Shown here piece by piece: positions 37,418 to 46,526 of a stretch of DNA of 64,000 nt (its first letter is position 1; each line of letters begins with the position of its first letter). Source of the stretch: Bacteroidales bacterium UBA3810 (GTDB taxonomy: Bacteria; Bacteroidota; Bacteroidia; Bacteroidales; Paludibacteraceae); the NCBI GenBank assembly GCA_002368645.1, contig DFEE01000020.1, positions 26,720-90,719 on the forward strand. Reading direction: 5' to 3'. Under the pieces are notes generated by a model. That model was given only the letters and a program-made list of their open reading frames with translations. It was not told where the DNA came from and did not search any database. The translations under genes and the position numbers were made by a program.

Positions 37418-40400
37418 ATGAAAAGAGTGTTACTACCGTTGTTAGTGCTGATTGGTTCCCTATCCCTTGAAGCGCAAACAACGCTGACAGGAACAATCCT
37501 TGACGATGCCGGCAATCCGTTAGTTGGCGCTACGGTGAGTTTGGCCAATCAGGGTTTTTCGACCACAACGAATGAATCCGGTGCATTTACATTCCTCTAT
37601 CTCGAGGCAGGTGATGAGGAAGTGCTGATAGATGCAGACGGGTTTGTGCCGGGTATCGAATTGGTTCAGTTGCAAAGCAACGAGACGCATCAAATGGATG
37701 CAGTGCGCATGCAGCGCGACATTGCCAAAGAAGCTCAAGATGAGGTTATCCTTAATCTGTCAGAAGCCGATTTGAACGATGACGAAGGTAAATCCCAAGC
37801 GCAAGCAAGCACCAGCAGTGCTTCCACGGATGTGTTCAACAACACTACCAGTTTCGCATGGTCCACAGCCCGTTACCGCAAAAGAGGCTATGAGCAGCCT
37901 TTTGAGACGTACTACATCAATGGACTTAACTTCAATACCGCCGAAAGAGGAAACTTCAATTTCGGAGCTATGGGTGGTCTGAACGATGCCAGTCGCTACC
38001 GCGAAGTAGTCAACCCCTATGAAGCCAATAACTTCGGTTTCGGAGATATCAGTACGGCGACGAACTACCTGATGTACGCTTCCAATTATGCGCAAGGATG
38101 GAAAGTAAGTGCCGCCGGAACGAACCGCAACTACAAGGCTGCCGTACGTGCGACTTATGCCTCAGGTCCTATCAAGAACGGTTGGTCGTTTGTTGGGCAA
38201 GTAGCCTTCCGGTTCAGCCCTTATATTGACAATAAAGGCATAATCGGCGAAGGTATTCAGTACTATAGTTTAGGTTATTTCCTCGCAGCCGAGAAGAAGT
38301 GGGACAATGGTAATCGTTTCGCTTTCACGACTTTTGGAGCTCCCACCCTTCGGGGACAAAGCGGCGCAGTAACCCAAGAGGTATATGACCTGACCGGTAC
38401 CATCAATTATAACCCTTATTGGGGCTACCAAAACGGACAAGTACGCAACAGCCGCAATGTCAAGACCTTTGACCCGACGGCAATCCTCAATTATGACCTC
38501 AAGATTGATGAAGACAATATCATCAAATTTGCGCTCGGTTACCACTATAATTTCTATAGCAACAGCGCCTTGACGTTCTTTAATGCTCCAGATCCTCGTC
38601 CGGACTACTACCGTAATCTGCCGAGTTTCTTATGGGACGGACAACTATCTAACCCTTACACGCAGGATAAGTCCATGTACAAGGAGAAAGATGGCAATGG
38701 CAATACCTTTAACCATCAGTTGTACGACATGCACCATCCTACATCCGAAGGTAGTACCTCTTTCTATAACCACTTCCCATACGGTAACTTCATTGGTGCC
38801 AGTTTGAATAACGTTTACCTTGGCGAAGGATTTACCGGTGCTGACGGTTACGTCATCGGTCCTTCTGTTGACCAAGCCTCCTATAATGACCTCGTTCATC
38901 GCTGGCAGACTCGCGACCCCAACTCAACTCAAATCAATTGGGATAACCTCTATGCTGCCAACTATGCCAATAATATCACCGACCCTACCGGTTCAGCTAA
39001 ATATATGATTGAGCGTAGGCACAATGATCTTCAAGAAGCCGCAGCCAATATCCTCTACCAAAATACCCAATTCAAGAACCTCAAGATGACATTGGGTCTG
39101 GAAGGTAAGTACAGCAACGGCATTCACTACAAGAGCGCAGAAGACCTGCTCGGTGGTAATCAGTGGATTGATGTTGATCCCTTTGCAGACCGTGATATCA
39201 AGGACTTAGGTACCAATGTGGGATTGTCCCAAACGGAGATTGCTCTGGTGCGTGAAAACGATATTATGAACGGCAACAAAGTTATTCGCACCAACGACAA
39301 GTTCGGTTATGACTACCGCATGCACATGGGAACAGCTAAATTATGGTTCCAGAACGAATGGACATGGACAGAGTGGGATCTCTATTATGCAGTACAAGCG
39401 ACCTTCAGTTCCATGCAGCGCACAACAAATATGCTCAATGGTCGTGCATGGTACTTGGCAGAATTTGTGAACCCCGATGAAGCCGGAAAGTATGTCGGCT
39501 ACAAACATGCCAATGCACAAGGTGTTATTCTACCTACAAATCCATCTAATTACACCTTAGTCGGTAATGCGCACTACTTCGTAGATCCCGCTGCTAAAAT
39601 CGGTGCAACCTATAAAATCAATGGTCGTAACCATATCAAGCTTAACGCCATGGCAATGACTAAGGCACCGCTTGCGCGCGATGCTTATATAAGCCAGCGC
39701 GTACACGACCGCGTTGCTGATAATATCTATGTACACGATAACGCCCGCAACCTGGCAGACTTCTATGCTGCCAGCCAAAAGGTTGTTGGTGGCGACCTGA
39801 CCTATGAGTTCAATTATCCCATTGTTAGAGGTCGTATCACAGCTTACTACACGCAGTTCTGGAACGGTACGGAGCTGAACGGCTACTACGATGATGAGGC
39901 TCGCACCTTTGTAAATCAAGCCATTACAGGCATCAACAAACGCCATATGGGTATTGAAGCAGCAGCAGCCATTAAGTTGGGCAATTACTTCACCTTGACG
40001 CCGGTTGTAGCCGTAGGTGACTATCGTTATGTATCCAACGCCTACTCTATTACCTCTGCTGAAAATGGTATGGCTCTCGGCGAAAACAAACTCACCGGTG
40101 AGAACATCTATGAGGTTCGCGACTCCGTGCTGATGAGAGGTCTCCGAGTCAGCAATGGTCCGCAAGTCAATACTTCATTGAAACTCAGTTTCTTCCATCC
40201 CAAGATGTGGTTCGCTGATATTACTGTCAGCTATTACGACTGGAATTTTCTCGATTTTGCGCCCTCACGTCGCATGAAAGGTCTCTTCACCGGTACCCGT
40301 GCTGATGGTTCAACCGTCAATGGCTGGTACGGCGAAAATACCTACACCAACGCTATTCAAACGACCGATGGAGCTCCCGCTATTCAATCGGATAACGGAG

Positions 40401-40789
40401 GTTATCCCACCAACGCGGTCATGGATGCCAATGGCGTTCCCGTGCTAAAATATCCGTTCAATCTGATGAGTGACCAAGAAAGTTTGGTAGCCGGCAATGT
40501 ATGGAACAGATTCATTATCGACCTCAGTGTAGGTAAACTCATTTACCTCAAGAACAGACAATCATTGAGTATCAACCTCTCTGTCACCAATGTGACCAAT
40601 AACACGCAGTTCAAGACCGGCGGATACCAACAGGCACGTCTCCCGCGCGCGACGCTGCAAGGAACAATCTTTAATACCAAAAAAGGTACACAACAGTCTG
40701 TCATCACTGCTAATCCATGGAAGTTCCCCTCTAAGTATTACTATGCTTGGGGTGCTAACTTCTACTTGACAATCACCTATAAGTTCTAA
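37418..40789 (+). CDS. TonB-dependent receptor-like outer-membrane protein
   Basis: A 1123-residue outer-membrane protein with signal peptide MKRVLLPLLVLIGSLSLEAQ. Residues about 22-100 are a carboxypeptidase-regulatory-like beta-sandwich (TLTGTILDDAGNPLVGATV), the usual N-terminal extension of Bacteroidota TonB receptors. A plug-like region (about 140-240, TYYINGLNFNTAERG) and a long barrel rich in aromatic strands follow, ending WGANFYLTITYKF with a C-terminal Phe. The substrate is unknown. The next gene, 12 bases on, codes a surface lipoprotein, so the pair may form a receptor-lipoprotein uptake complex. It is not a clear SusC because the typical SusC signature and a SusD partner are missing. 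Confidence 0.85.
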   Translation: MKRVLLPLLVLIGSLSLEAQTTLTGTILDDAGNPLVGATVSLANQGFSTTTNESGAFTFLYLEAGDEEVLIDADGFVPGIELVQLQSNETHQMDAVRMQRDIAKEAQDEVILNLSEADLNDDEGKSQAQASTSSASTDVFNNTTSFAWSTARYRKRGYEQPFETYYINGLNFNTAERGNFNFGAMGGLNDASRYREVVNPYEANNFGFGDISTATNYLMYASNYAQGWKVSAAGTNRNYKAAVRATYASGPIKNGWSFVGQVAFRFSPYIDNKGIIGEGIQYYSLGYFLAAEKKWDNGNRFAFTTFGAPTLRGQSGAVTQEVYDLTGTINYNPYWGYQNGQVRNSRNVKTFDPTAILNYDLKIDEDNIIKFALGYHYNFYSNSALTFFNAPDPRPDYYRNLPSFLWDGQLSNPYTQDKSMYKEKDGNGNTFNHQLYDMHHPTSEGSTSFYNHFPYGNFIGASLNNVYLGEGFTGADGYVIGPSVDQASYNDLVHRWQTRDPNSTQINWDNLYAANYANNITDPTGSAKYMIERRHNDLQEAAANILYQNTQFKNLKMTLGLEGKYSNGIHYKSAEDLLGGNQWIDVDPFADRDIKDLGTNVGLSQTEIALVRENDIMNGNKVIRTNDKFGYDYRMHMGTAKLWFQNEWTWTEWDLYYAVQATFSSMQRTTNMLNGRAWYLAEFVNPDEAGKYVGYKHANAQGVILPTNPSNYTLVGNAHYFVDPAAKIGATYKINGRNHIKLNAMAMTKAPLARDAYISQRVHDRVADNIYVHDNARNLADFYAASQKVVGGDLTYEFNYPIVRGRITAYYTQFWNGTELNGYYDDEARTFVNQAITGINKRHMGIEAAAAIKLGNYFTLTPVVAVGDYRYVSNAYSITSAENGMALGENKLTGENIYEVRDSVLMRGLRVSNGPQVNTSLKLSFFHPKMWFADITVSYYDWNFLDFAPSRRMKGLFTGTRADGSTVNGWYGENTYTNAIQTTDGAPAIQSDNGGYPTNAVMDANGVPVLKYPFNLMSDQESLVAGNVWNRFIIDLSVGKLIYLKNRQSLSINLSVTNVTNNTQFKTGGYQQARLPRATLQGTIFNTKKGTQQSVITANPWKFPSKYYYAWGANFYLTITYKF

Positions 40790-40794
40790 GGAGG
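40788..40794 (+). promoter_or_regulatory. Strong Shine-Dalgarno before the DUF5689 lipoprotein
   Basis: AAGGAGG lies seven bases before the ATG at 40802 and overlaps the stop codon of the receptor gene (40787-40789). Such strong sites are rare in this window, so the spacing and strength suggest separate efficient initiation of the lipoprotein. Confidence 0.7.
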
Positions 40795-40801
40795 CTAAAT
40801 T

Positions 40802-42109
40802 ATGAAGACAACTAAATTATATGCAGCCTTCGCTGCAATGGTAACTCTCGTGCTGGTATCCTGCACCCCCAATCCCGTAGCGGAGGAGGATTTGTTTAAC
40901 AAAACGACAGCGGATTATATCCAAGAGGGTGATACGCTTTGGCACCTCAATGACTTTGTGGCGCGTTTTATGACCGAGTATGGTGATGCTGAATACCGAG
41001 GCAAATATCGTACCCGTACCGAGATTACTGCCAATGGCAAACTCATGTATCTCTTCTCTATCGACAAACTGCCGGTAGATGGTCCCGGACATTGGATTCA
41101 AGGACGCGTTATTACCGATGACTATGGTGGAAACTTCTATAAATCGCTTATTATTCAAGAGATTGTTAATGGCGAGCAACAGACCTTACGTCTCTCAGTG
41201 GATGTCGGTTCTGCTTCAGGTCTCTACCAATTAGGACAAATGGTACTTATTCGCGTCAATGGTTTGGCCATAGGTCGTTATGCGAACCAACCCCAACTTT
41301 GTGTGCCAAGTTACAACGATAATGTTTATGCGCAACACGCAGACCAGAAAGTCGGTTGGGCACCCGGACGTATCTCTGCTCCGAGATTCAAGGAAGTATG
41401 CCACCTTATCGGACGCCCCGATCCTTCACAAATCAAATATGACACCATCAACGATGCCCAATTTGAGCAAATTATCCATCATGACTGGGCCGCTAAGACC
41501 TTGAAGTCCGGAAAAGTGGACGGATATGATTATACGGCTGTTCATCAAGAAGATGCACTGCTCTTAGGTCGCGCTTTAGACGGACGCCTCGTACGCATGG
41601 TCAATATGCATTGCACCCAAGAGTACGATAACTATGGCTTACCCGTTATATGCAACAGGTATAGCGTAGCTGCTGCTGACACCACTACTGCCGGTAATCC
41701 GCAACGCGATAAATATGCATGCTGCTTCGGTCCGACTACCGAAGGTGTCGGTTTCCCGCAAGGTCGCTATTTTGCAACGGCAGCAGACCCCGGACCTTCT
41801 GTAGGCGATGACGGTATTGATACACGCCGTATCATCACCGTATCCACCTCCGAGTATGCCAAATATGCTTACTACTACCTGCCCGAAAGCGATTATGTAG
41901 GTACTGTTACCGGTATTTTGAGCATGTATTGCGATAACGGCAGTTATGCCTGCTCACCATCCGACTGGGCCATTACTCCACGAAACGTCATGGTGCCCTC
42001 CAATAACTGCCTTATTGACGATATCTGCCTCTATAAGAATGGTGTGGAGACAATTGATAATAAATGGATTCCCGTTGAATGGTCAGCTGAAGAGGATCAA
42101 GACGAATAA
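40802..42109 (+). CDS. DUF5689-type surface lipoprotein
   Basis: A 435-residue lipoprotein: the signal peptide ends in LVLVSC, with the lipid-bearing Cys at residue 21. Residues about 45-210 resemble DUF5689, an OB-like domain of Bacteroidota surface proteins (WIQGRVITDDYGGNFYKSL, LRLSVDVGSASGLYQLGQ, VRVNG-type strand VLIRVNGLAIGRY). The C-terminal half (about 230-420) is beta-rich with several Cys residues. Substrate and activity are unknown. Position directly after the TonB-type receptor suggests they work together at the outer membrane. Confidence 0.78.
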   Translation: MKTTKLYAAFAAMVTLVLVSCTPNPVAEEDLFNKTTADYIQEGDTLWHLNDFVARFMTEYGDAEYRGKYRTRTEITANGKLMYLFSIDKLPVDGPGHWIQGRVITDDYGGNFYKSLIIQEIVNGEQQTLRLSVDVGSASGLYQLGQMVLIRVNGLAIGRYANQPQLCVPSYNDNVYAQHADQKVGWAPGRISAPRFKEVCHLIGRPDPSQIKYDTINDAQFEQIIHHDWAAKTLKSGKVDGYDYTAVHQEDALLLGRALDGRLVRMVNMHCTQEYDNYGLPVICNRYSVAAADTTTAGNPQRDKYACCFGPTTEGVGFPQGRYFATAADPGPSVGDDGIDTRRIITVSTSEYAKYAYYYLPESDYVGTVTGILSMYCDNGSYACSPSDWAITPRNVMVPSNNCLIDDICLYKNGVETIDNKWIPVEWSAEEDQDE

Positions 42110-42114
42110 CAATA

Positions 42115-42606
42115 ATGACATGGCTTGATGCTATAGTATTACTGCCGCTACTGATTGGATTGGTGTTAGGCTTAACCCGTGGCGTTGTCACGGAGGTTTT
42201 CACCATTCTATCAGTTGTAGGCGGTGTTATCGGTGCCCGAATATGGGCAGCACCCTTCTCTCAATGGATGCAACAGCAAGTTAGTTGGGCGCCCTCCATC
42301 TGCGATGTTATCGGCTATGCCCTACTCTTCTTAGCAATCGCAATAGCACTCTCAATCGTAGGGCGATTGCTCTCTAAACTACTGAAAGCAATTCGTTTGG
42401 GCATCGTCAATCGCCTTTTAGGCGGCCTCTTCGGGGCTTGCAAATGGGGATTGATTGTACTGCTACTGGTATTTTGCTTCAATAAATTGGATTCGCAGTT
42501 CGGTATCCTCAAAGCGGACATAAAAAAGAACTCCGTTGTTTACAACGAAGCTATCACACTTTCGCAGCAATGCCTAACTGCTATTCAAGTTCAGATAACG
42601 GAATAG
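42115..42606 (+). CDS. cvpA: CvpA family membrane protein
   Basis: A 163-residue inner-membrane protein with four predicted helices (LDAIVLLPLLIGLVLGLTRG, EVFTILSVVGGVIGARIWA, ICDVIGYALLFLAIAIALSIVG, and WGLIVLLLVFCFNKL). The start (TWLDAIVLLP, then GLTRGVVTEVFTIL) matches the CvpA/colicin V production family, linked in other bacteria to envelope stress resistance. Starts five bases after the lipoprotein stop, so it is last in the long plus-strand operon. Its 3' end overlaps the converging folK by 26 bases. Confidence 0.88.
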   Translation: MTWLDAIVLLPLLIGLVLGLTRGVVTEVFTILSVVGGVIGARIWAAPFSQWMQQQVSWAPSICDVIGYALLFLAIAIALSIVGRLLSKLLKAIRLGIVNRLLGGLFGACKWGLIVLLLVFCFNKLDSQFGILKADIKKNSVVYNEAITLSQQCLTAIQVQITE

Positions 42607-43048
42607 TCACAAACTCCCGCTGCCGATACAGCGGATGAGGAATAGTTAAGGTGGGAGATGTCATTTGGATGTCTCCCATTTTGATGATATCTATATCAAT
42701 TGGTCGGTCTTCATAATGTTTCCCCTCTTGCAAGTTTCCGCGGCTATCGTCACCGGTCAGTATTGCAGCCGTCGGAGGAGCAACCTCTGCGTAAGCGATG
42801 CGCCGACGCCCCAACTCACGCTCTATCTCTTGCGTGATAGTTAACACCTCGTAAGGGTCTAACGCAGTCTCAAACGAGGCACAGATATTGCAGAACTCAT
42901 GTTCAGAGACATATCCCCAGGACGGACTATAGTAGAAAGAGGACCGCTTTAGCAGCCCTCCTATGCGTTCTGACAATAGTTCTACCGCCTTATTGATAGT
43001 TGCTTCCCTATCGCCTAAATTGCTTCCTAAGGATAGATATAGAGTCAT
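42581..43048 (-). CDS. folK: HPPK, 6-hydroxymethyl-dihydropterin pyrophosphokinase
   Basis: Folate pathway enzyme transferring pyrophosphate from ATP to hydroxymethyl-dihydropterin; 155 residues. Signatures: LYLSLGSNLGDRE, FCNICASFET and DRPIDIDIIKMGD, with the Asp-x-Asp pair for magnesium. Start taken at the ATG at 43048 (MTLYLSLG), overlapping the preceding zinc-finger gene by one base. Compared with typical HPPK there is a segment of about 20 extra residues between GRRR and DRPIDIDI (AEVAPPTAAILTGDDSRG and on), in the flexible loop near the active site. Confidence 0.93.
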   Translation of the reverse strand: MTLYLSLGSNLGDREATINKAVELLSERIGGLLKRSSFYYSPSWGYVSEHEFCNICASFETALDPYEVLTITQEIERELGRRRIAYAEVAPPTAAILTGDDSRGNLQEGKHYEDRPIDIDIIKMGDIQMTSPTLTIPHPLYRQREFVTIPLSELE

Positions 43049-43524
43049 CAAATCGGTCTGGTCTTATGAGGAATAGATAACCGTGTTTCGTTATAACATT
43101 CACGGCATAGATTAAGCCGTTCTCGTGTGCAAGTTATCTTCATGCCGAAATAGACATCTCTGCCACAACAAGGACAGTGGAACGGCTCCGACTCCTTGTA
43201 GGGCAATTTCTCTACGCACTTCGCCAATTTCTCCATCACGGCTGCCTTGTTCGCCTCACGCTGTTTTTTTGCCTCTTCAGTATCGGGCACTTCTTTCGCG
43301 CGCAACTCAGCCGCTTCCGCAGCTACAGCTTTAACAACATTCTTCGTCGTCTGAACTTGCTTCGCCTCCGTTACAAGGAAAGCTTTAGGCATCCGCCCCA
43401 TCAACTCCTTATCACGAGTCCAATCGGAAAAATGCACTTTCTCGTAGTGCTTCTGCACTGCAATACCTGATAACGGAAGTTTAACACCACATTTGCGGCA
43501 ATAATAAATCGGGTTCTCTGCCAT
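43048..43524 (-). CDS. Small protein with C2H2-like finger and zinc ribbon
   Basis: A 158-residue protein I do not recognise. Its start is the ATG at 43524 (MAENPIYYC). Near the N-terminus is a C-x2-C-x13-H-x4-H pattern (C9, C12, H26, H31), like a classical zinc finger. The middle (about 55-105) is Ala/Glu/Lys-rich and probably a coiled coil. The C-terminus has two further C-x2-C pairs (CPCCGRD and CRECYNE) as in a zinc ribbon. A nucleic-acid or protein-binding role is plausible but inferred. It has its own promoter and is followed immediately by folK. Confidence 0.7.
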   Translation of the reverse strand: MAENPIYYCRKCGVKLPLSGIAVQKHYEKVHFSDWTRDKELMGRMPKAFLVTEAKQVQTTKNVVKAVAAEAAELRAKEVPDTEEAKKQREANKAAVMEKLAKCVEKLPYKESEPFHCPCCGRDVYFGMKITCTRERLNLCRECYNETRLSIPHKTRPI

Positions 43525-43546
43525 GGTACATAAATTTACTCGTGCA

Positions 43547-43578
43547 CAAAAGTACAAAAAAAAATTGAATTGCGCAAA
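43547..43578 (-). promoter_or_regulatory. Bacteroidota-type promoter for the zinc-finger gene and folK
   Basis: Minus-strand TTTG (43578-43575), 20 bases, then TACTTTTG (43554-43547). The ATG at 43524 is 22 bases beyond the -7 box. It lies back to back with the esterase promoter. Confidence 0.78.
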
Positions 43579-43612
43579 AAAAAGTGTATTTTTTTAACAA
43601 ACTGCACTATTA

Positions 43613-43644
43613 TTTGCATATATCGACAATTATTACTACTTTTG
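43613..43644 (+). promoter_or_regulatory. Bacteroidota-type promoter for the esterase
   Basis: TTTG (43613-43616), 20 bases, then TACTTTTG (43637-43644). The -33 box is extended as TTTGCATATATC, as in the rel and defence-operon promoters. The ATG is 23 bases downstream. Confidence 0.8.
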
Positions 43645-43667
43645 TAGCATAAAATGAAGAATTAAGT

Positions 43668-44564
43668 ATGAAAAGAACAATGTTGTTGTCAAGTCTGGCT
43701 GCACTGCTTGTTTTGGCAGGCAGTTGCCGAAAAGCGGAAGAGCCGCAAGTAAATAAAGGTAGGTTGGAAGTCTATAAGGATTTTCCGTCGAAATATATTC
43801 CTTCGCGTACCGTCCGTGTGTGGTTGCCTGAAGGATATACTTCGGATAAGCAATATGATGTGCTCTATATGCACGACGGGCAGATGCTCTTTGACGCTCG
43901 CACATCCTGGAACAGACAGGAATGGGGCATTGACGAAGCGATGGATAGCTTGCAGGCGAGCGGAAAGATTCGCCCGACGATAGTGATTGCGATTGACAAT
44001 ACGCTTAATCGTATCGGTGAGTTTTGCCCGGACGATATTGTAGAATACCTGCCGGAGGGAAGTGAGGTGTATCCGTTTCTTACGGAACAAGGGAATGACT
44101 ATCTGCGATTTATCGTGGAAGAGCTGAAGCCGTTTATCGATAGCACCTATGCCACTTATCCAGAACGGGAACATACGTGGTTGATGGGTAGCAGTTGTGG
44201 CGGATTGATTTCATCTTACGCGCTATGCAAGTACCCCGAAGTTTTTGCCGGCGCAGCCTGTCTATCAACGCATTGTACATTAGCCTTTCCTCGCCCCGAT
44301 AAACCAGATTCCGCCGTGATGGCAGCTTACCGCCGCTATCTGACTGAACACTTAGCGGTTAACAGCGCTAAGCTCTACATGGATAATGGGGATAAAACCT
44401 TGGATGCCTATTATGGCGAAGCGCAGGCCGCCATCAATGCGTCCTTGCGTGCTGCCGGCTGGGATAGTGCACATTTTGCTTATCAGTATTTTCCGGGCGC
44501 AGCACACTGCGAGAATGACTGGCAAGCGCGCTTGCCGATTCCGCTTTCGTTTCTGCTGGAATAA
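43668..44564 (+). CDS. Lipoprotein esterase, alpha/beta hydrolase (esterase D family)
   Basis: A 298-residue lipoprotein (LVLAGSC, lipid Cys at residue 20) with a putative-esterase (PF00756-like) alpha/beta hydrolase domain. Family features are VRVWLPEGYTSDKQYDVLYMHDGQ near the start, the nucleophile elbow GSSCGG (Ser176), and a late GAAHCENDW carrying the catalytic His. Members hydrolyse feruloyl, acetyl or siderophore esters; the actual substrate cannot be read from the sequence. Surface or periplasmic anchoring is expected. It stands alone, with its own promoter. Confidence 0.88.
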   Translation: MKRTMLLSSLAALLVLAGSCRKAEEPQVNKGRLEVYKDFPSKYIPSRTVRVWLPEGYTSDKQYDVLYMHDGQMLFDARTSWNRQEWGIDEAMDSLQASGKIRPTIVIAIDNTLNRIGEFCPDDIVEYLPEGSEVYPFLTEQGNDYLRFIVEELKPFIDSTYATYPEREHTWLMGSSCGGLISSYALCKYPEVFAGAACLSTHCTLAFPRPDKPDSAVMAAYRRYLTEHLAVNSAKLYMDNGDKTLDAYYGEAQAAINASLRAAGWDSAHFAYQYFPGAAHCENDWQARLPIPLSFLLE

Positions 44565-44615
44565 CTACACTTCATATGTACTTATATTTCTTGCATATCT
44601 AAACGAAATACACAA

Positions 44616-44726
44616 AGAATATCTCGCGTCAGTCGTCGTCAGATCTTCAACGACCTCAATTTCATGGAGAGCGAAGCCGGCTTCCGTGCGCGACATGATG
44701 CGCGACCATGTCAAGACGCTCAATAA
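44616..44726 (+). pseudogene. Possible remnant of a WYL-type regulator N-terminus
   Basis: One frame reads ISRVSRRQIFNDLNFMESEA and continues GFRA, very like the winged-helix start of WYL-domain regulators (S-R-R-x-I-x-x-D-L-x-x-M-E-S-E). It has no start codon in place and stops at 44726, so only about 25 recognisable residues survive. WYL regulators often control defence islands, which fits its place just before the ATPase/restriction operon. The rest of 44565-44795 shows nothing recognisable. Identification is by eye only. Confidence 0.35.
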
Positions 44727-44795
44727 ATTTTATAGGTAATCGTGCCTATTTAGGCTAAGAAGACCTATTACAAAGTATAAATAATTGCATAATTA

Positions 44796-44827
44796 TTTGC
44801 ATATATCGAAATTTTATACTATCTTTG
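44796..44827 (+). promoter_or_regulatory. Bacteroidota-type promoter for the defence-like operon
   Basis: TTTG (44796-44799), 20 bases, then TATCTTTG (44820-44827). It carries the extended TTTGCATATATC form. The roughly 60-base leader contains a small inverted repeat AGTGC/GCACT (about 44839-44853) and a nine-codon open frame (44854-44880) before the ATPase ATG at 44893; both are of unknown importance. Confidence 0.78.
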
Positions 44828-44892
44828 CAGCAAATTTAGTGCAATAACGCACTATGGATAATAAAATACAACTGCAATAATACACTAAATAT

Positions 44893-46191
44893 ATGCTCAA
44901 ACGTAAGATTATAAGCCAGTTGGAAGAATGGAAGGACAACCACTTCCACGAGGCACTGCTTATTAAAGGAGCCAGGCAGGTCGGTAAAACGACCATTGTG
45001 CGAGCGTTCGCGAAAGATAATTATACGCACTTTGTAGAAATCAACTTCGAGAAAGACCCGCAAGCACAAGAGGCCTTTTCCGGAGCAAGAGATACACAAA
45101 CGATTATCTCGCGCCTAAGTGCCATGGGATATGGGCCTTTTGTTCCCGGTATGACACTGGTGTTTTTCGATGAGATACAGAGCTGTCCCAATGCACGAAC
45201 AGCTATTAAGTTTCTGGCAGAAGACGGACGCTTTGACTATATCGAATCGGGATCGCTTTTGGGGATCAATTATGGTGAAGTAAGCAGTTTCCCTGTCGGC
45301 TATGAGAGTCAGATTCAGATGTTTCCACTGGATTTTGAAGAATGGCTATGGGCAAACAACGTGAGTGAAGATGCAATAGCGCAAATACGTGCAGCATACG
45401 AAGGACACAAACCGTTGGATGACTTCATGCATGAACAATTGATGAAGCACTATCGCGCATTTCTCATCGTTGGCGGGATGCCGAAAGTGGTAGCAACCTA
45501 TTTGTCCAACCCCGATTTTTCGCAGACCTTGCGGCAACAACGCTTGATAATAGATAGTTACCGGCTGGATATTGCCAAGTATGCCGGCAAGGACAAAGCG
45601 CGTGCCAAACGATTCTTTGATGCTATTCCTGCAGAGCTGAGCAAATCGCACAAACGATTTATATTAAGCGATTTGGAAAAGACGGGCAATATGCAGAAGT
45701 ACGGCGACTCTGCACAATGGTTGGAAGATGCCGGCGTGGCGTTATTCTGCTATAATACCCACGCGCTTAACCTGCCGCTTGAACAGTATGAAAATCGTAA
45801 TCTTTTCAAGGTATATCTATTGGATACCGGTTTACTGTGTGCTATGTGGGGCGACAAGATTCAATGGCAAGTACTTAACGGAGAAATTGATATCAATGAG
45901 GGTGCGCTCACGGAAAACTTTGTGGCAGTCGAGTTGAACAAGCATGGACATTCGCTGCACTACTACGACCGCAAAAGCCGCAATGAGTTGGATTTCCTAA
46001 TTCGCGAGGATAAGAAAGTAACCATCGTGGAAGTTAAGTCAGGCAATAACTACGAGCAACATGCGGCATTGGACAATGTGCTGGATGAGCAATCGGAGTT
46101 TGTGGAAAGAAGTATTGTCCTGAATAAAAAACAATATAAACAAGTAGATGACATCACCTATCTGCCGCTTTATATGGCGATGTGGTTATAA
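44893..46191 (+). CDS. AAA ATPase with DUF4143 domain
   Basis: A 432-residue protein of the AAA_14/DUF4143 family, common and mobile in Bacteroidota. The Walker A is GARQVGKTT (26-34) and the Walker B is LVFFDEIQ. After the lid the DUF4143 part (about 215-400) carries NELDFLI and VTIVEVKSG, an Asp plus Glu-x-Lys arrangement like a PD-(D/E)XK nuclease fold. Cellular function of the family is not established. It is first in an operon with a GmrSD-like fragment, a type IIG enzyme and a HEPN-like protein. A second, broken member of the same family lies at 51471-51770. A defence role is inferred from context only. Confidence 0.88.
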   Translation: MLKRKIISQLEEWKDNHFHEALLIKGARQVGKTTIVRAFAKDNYTHFVEINFEKDPQAQEAFSGARDTQTIISRLSAMGYGPFVPGMTLVFFDEIQSCPNARTAIKFLAEDGRFDYIESGSLLGINYGEVSSFPVGYESQIQMFPLDFEEWLWANNVSEDAIAQIRAAYEGHKPLDDFMHEQLMKHYRAFLIVGGMPKVVATYLSNPDFSQTLRQQRLIIDSYRLDIAKYAGKDKARAKRFFDAIPAELSKSHKRFILSDLEKTGNMQKYGDSAQWLEDAGVALFCYNTHALNLPLEQYENRNLFKVYLLDTGLLCAMWGDKIQWQVLNGEIDINEGALTENFVAVELNKHGHSLHYYDRKSRNELDFLIREDKKVTIVEVKSGNNYEQHAALDNVLDEQSEFVERSIVLNKKQYKQVDDITYLPLYMAMWL

Positions 46192-46514
46192 TGATGCTAC
46201 CAGTGCAACATCTTTGCACTCCAAATGCGTGCAGAAACGAAAACAAGACAAATTTATCGAATATAATGGAAGGAGATATCTCCATCGGCAAGAAAGCACC
46301 GAAAGATTATTTCTCGGTGGCATTGACGCAATGCGGACAAGAGACCGCAGAAAGTGGCTCTATTTTGAATGAAAAGGACTTGCGAGCTAACTTAGCTATC
46401 AACTGTATTCCGGAAGATATATTCGAAATGGACTATACTCGCTATGATGAGTTCCTTGAGAAACGCCGTTCCCTCATGGCGCAAAAAATCCGCAAGTATT
46501 ACGAGAATTTATAA
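46191..46514 (+). CDS. Small protein like the C-terminus of GmrSD/DUF262 proteins
   Basis: An open frame of about 107 codons whose ATG shares one base with the ATPase stop (TAATG); an internal ATG at 46266 is an alternative start. From there, ISIGKKAPKDYFSVALTQC, and later YDEFLEKRRSLMAQKIRKYY, resemble the extreme C-terminus of DUF262 (GmrSD-type, modification-dependent restriction) proteins, which end in a similar 'x-F-L-x-x-R-x-x-L-x-x-K-I' helix. The catalytic DUF262 and DUF1524 regions are absent. It is therefore probably a leftover fragment that remained in the operon, although independent expression cannot be excluded. It ends 12 bases before the type IIG gene. Confidence 0.5.
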   Translation: MMLPVQHLCTPNACRNENKTNLSNIMEGDISIGKKAPKDYFSVALTQCGQETAESGSILNEKDLRANLAINCIPEDIFEMDYTRYDEFLEKRRSLMAQKIRKYYENL

Positions 46515-46526
46515 TATACCACAGAT

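Noticed and set aside
37418..42109. SusC/SusD pair
   Set aside because: The receptor lacks clear SusC marks and the lipoprotein matches DUF5689, not SusD.
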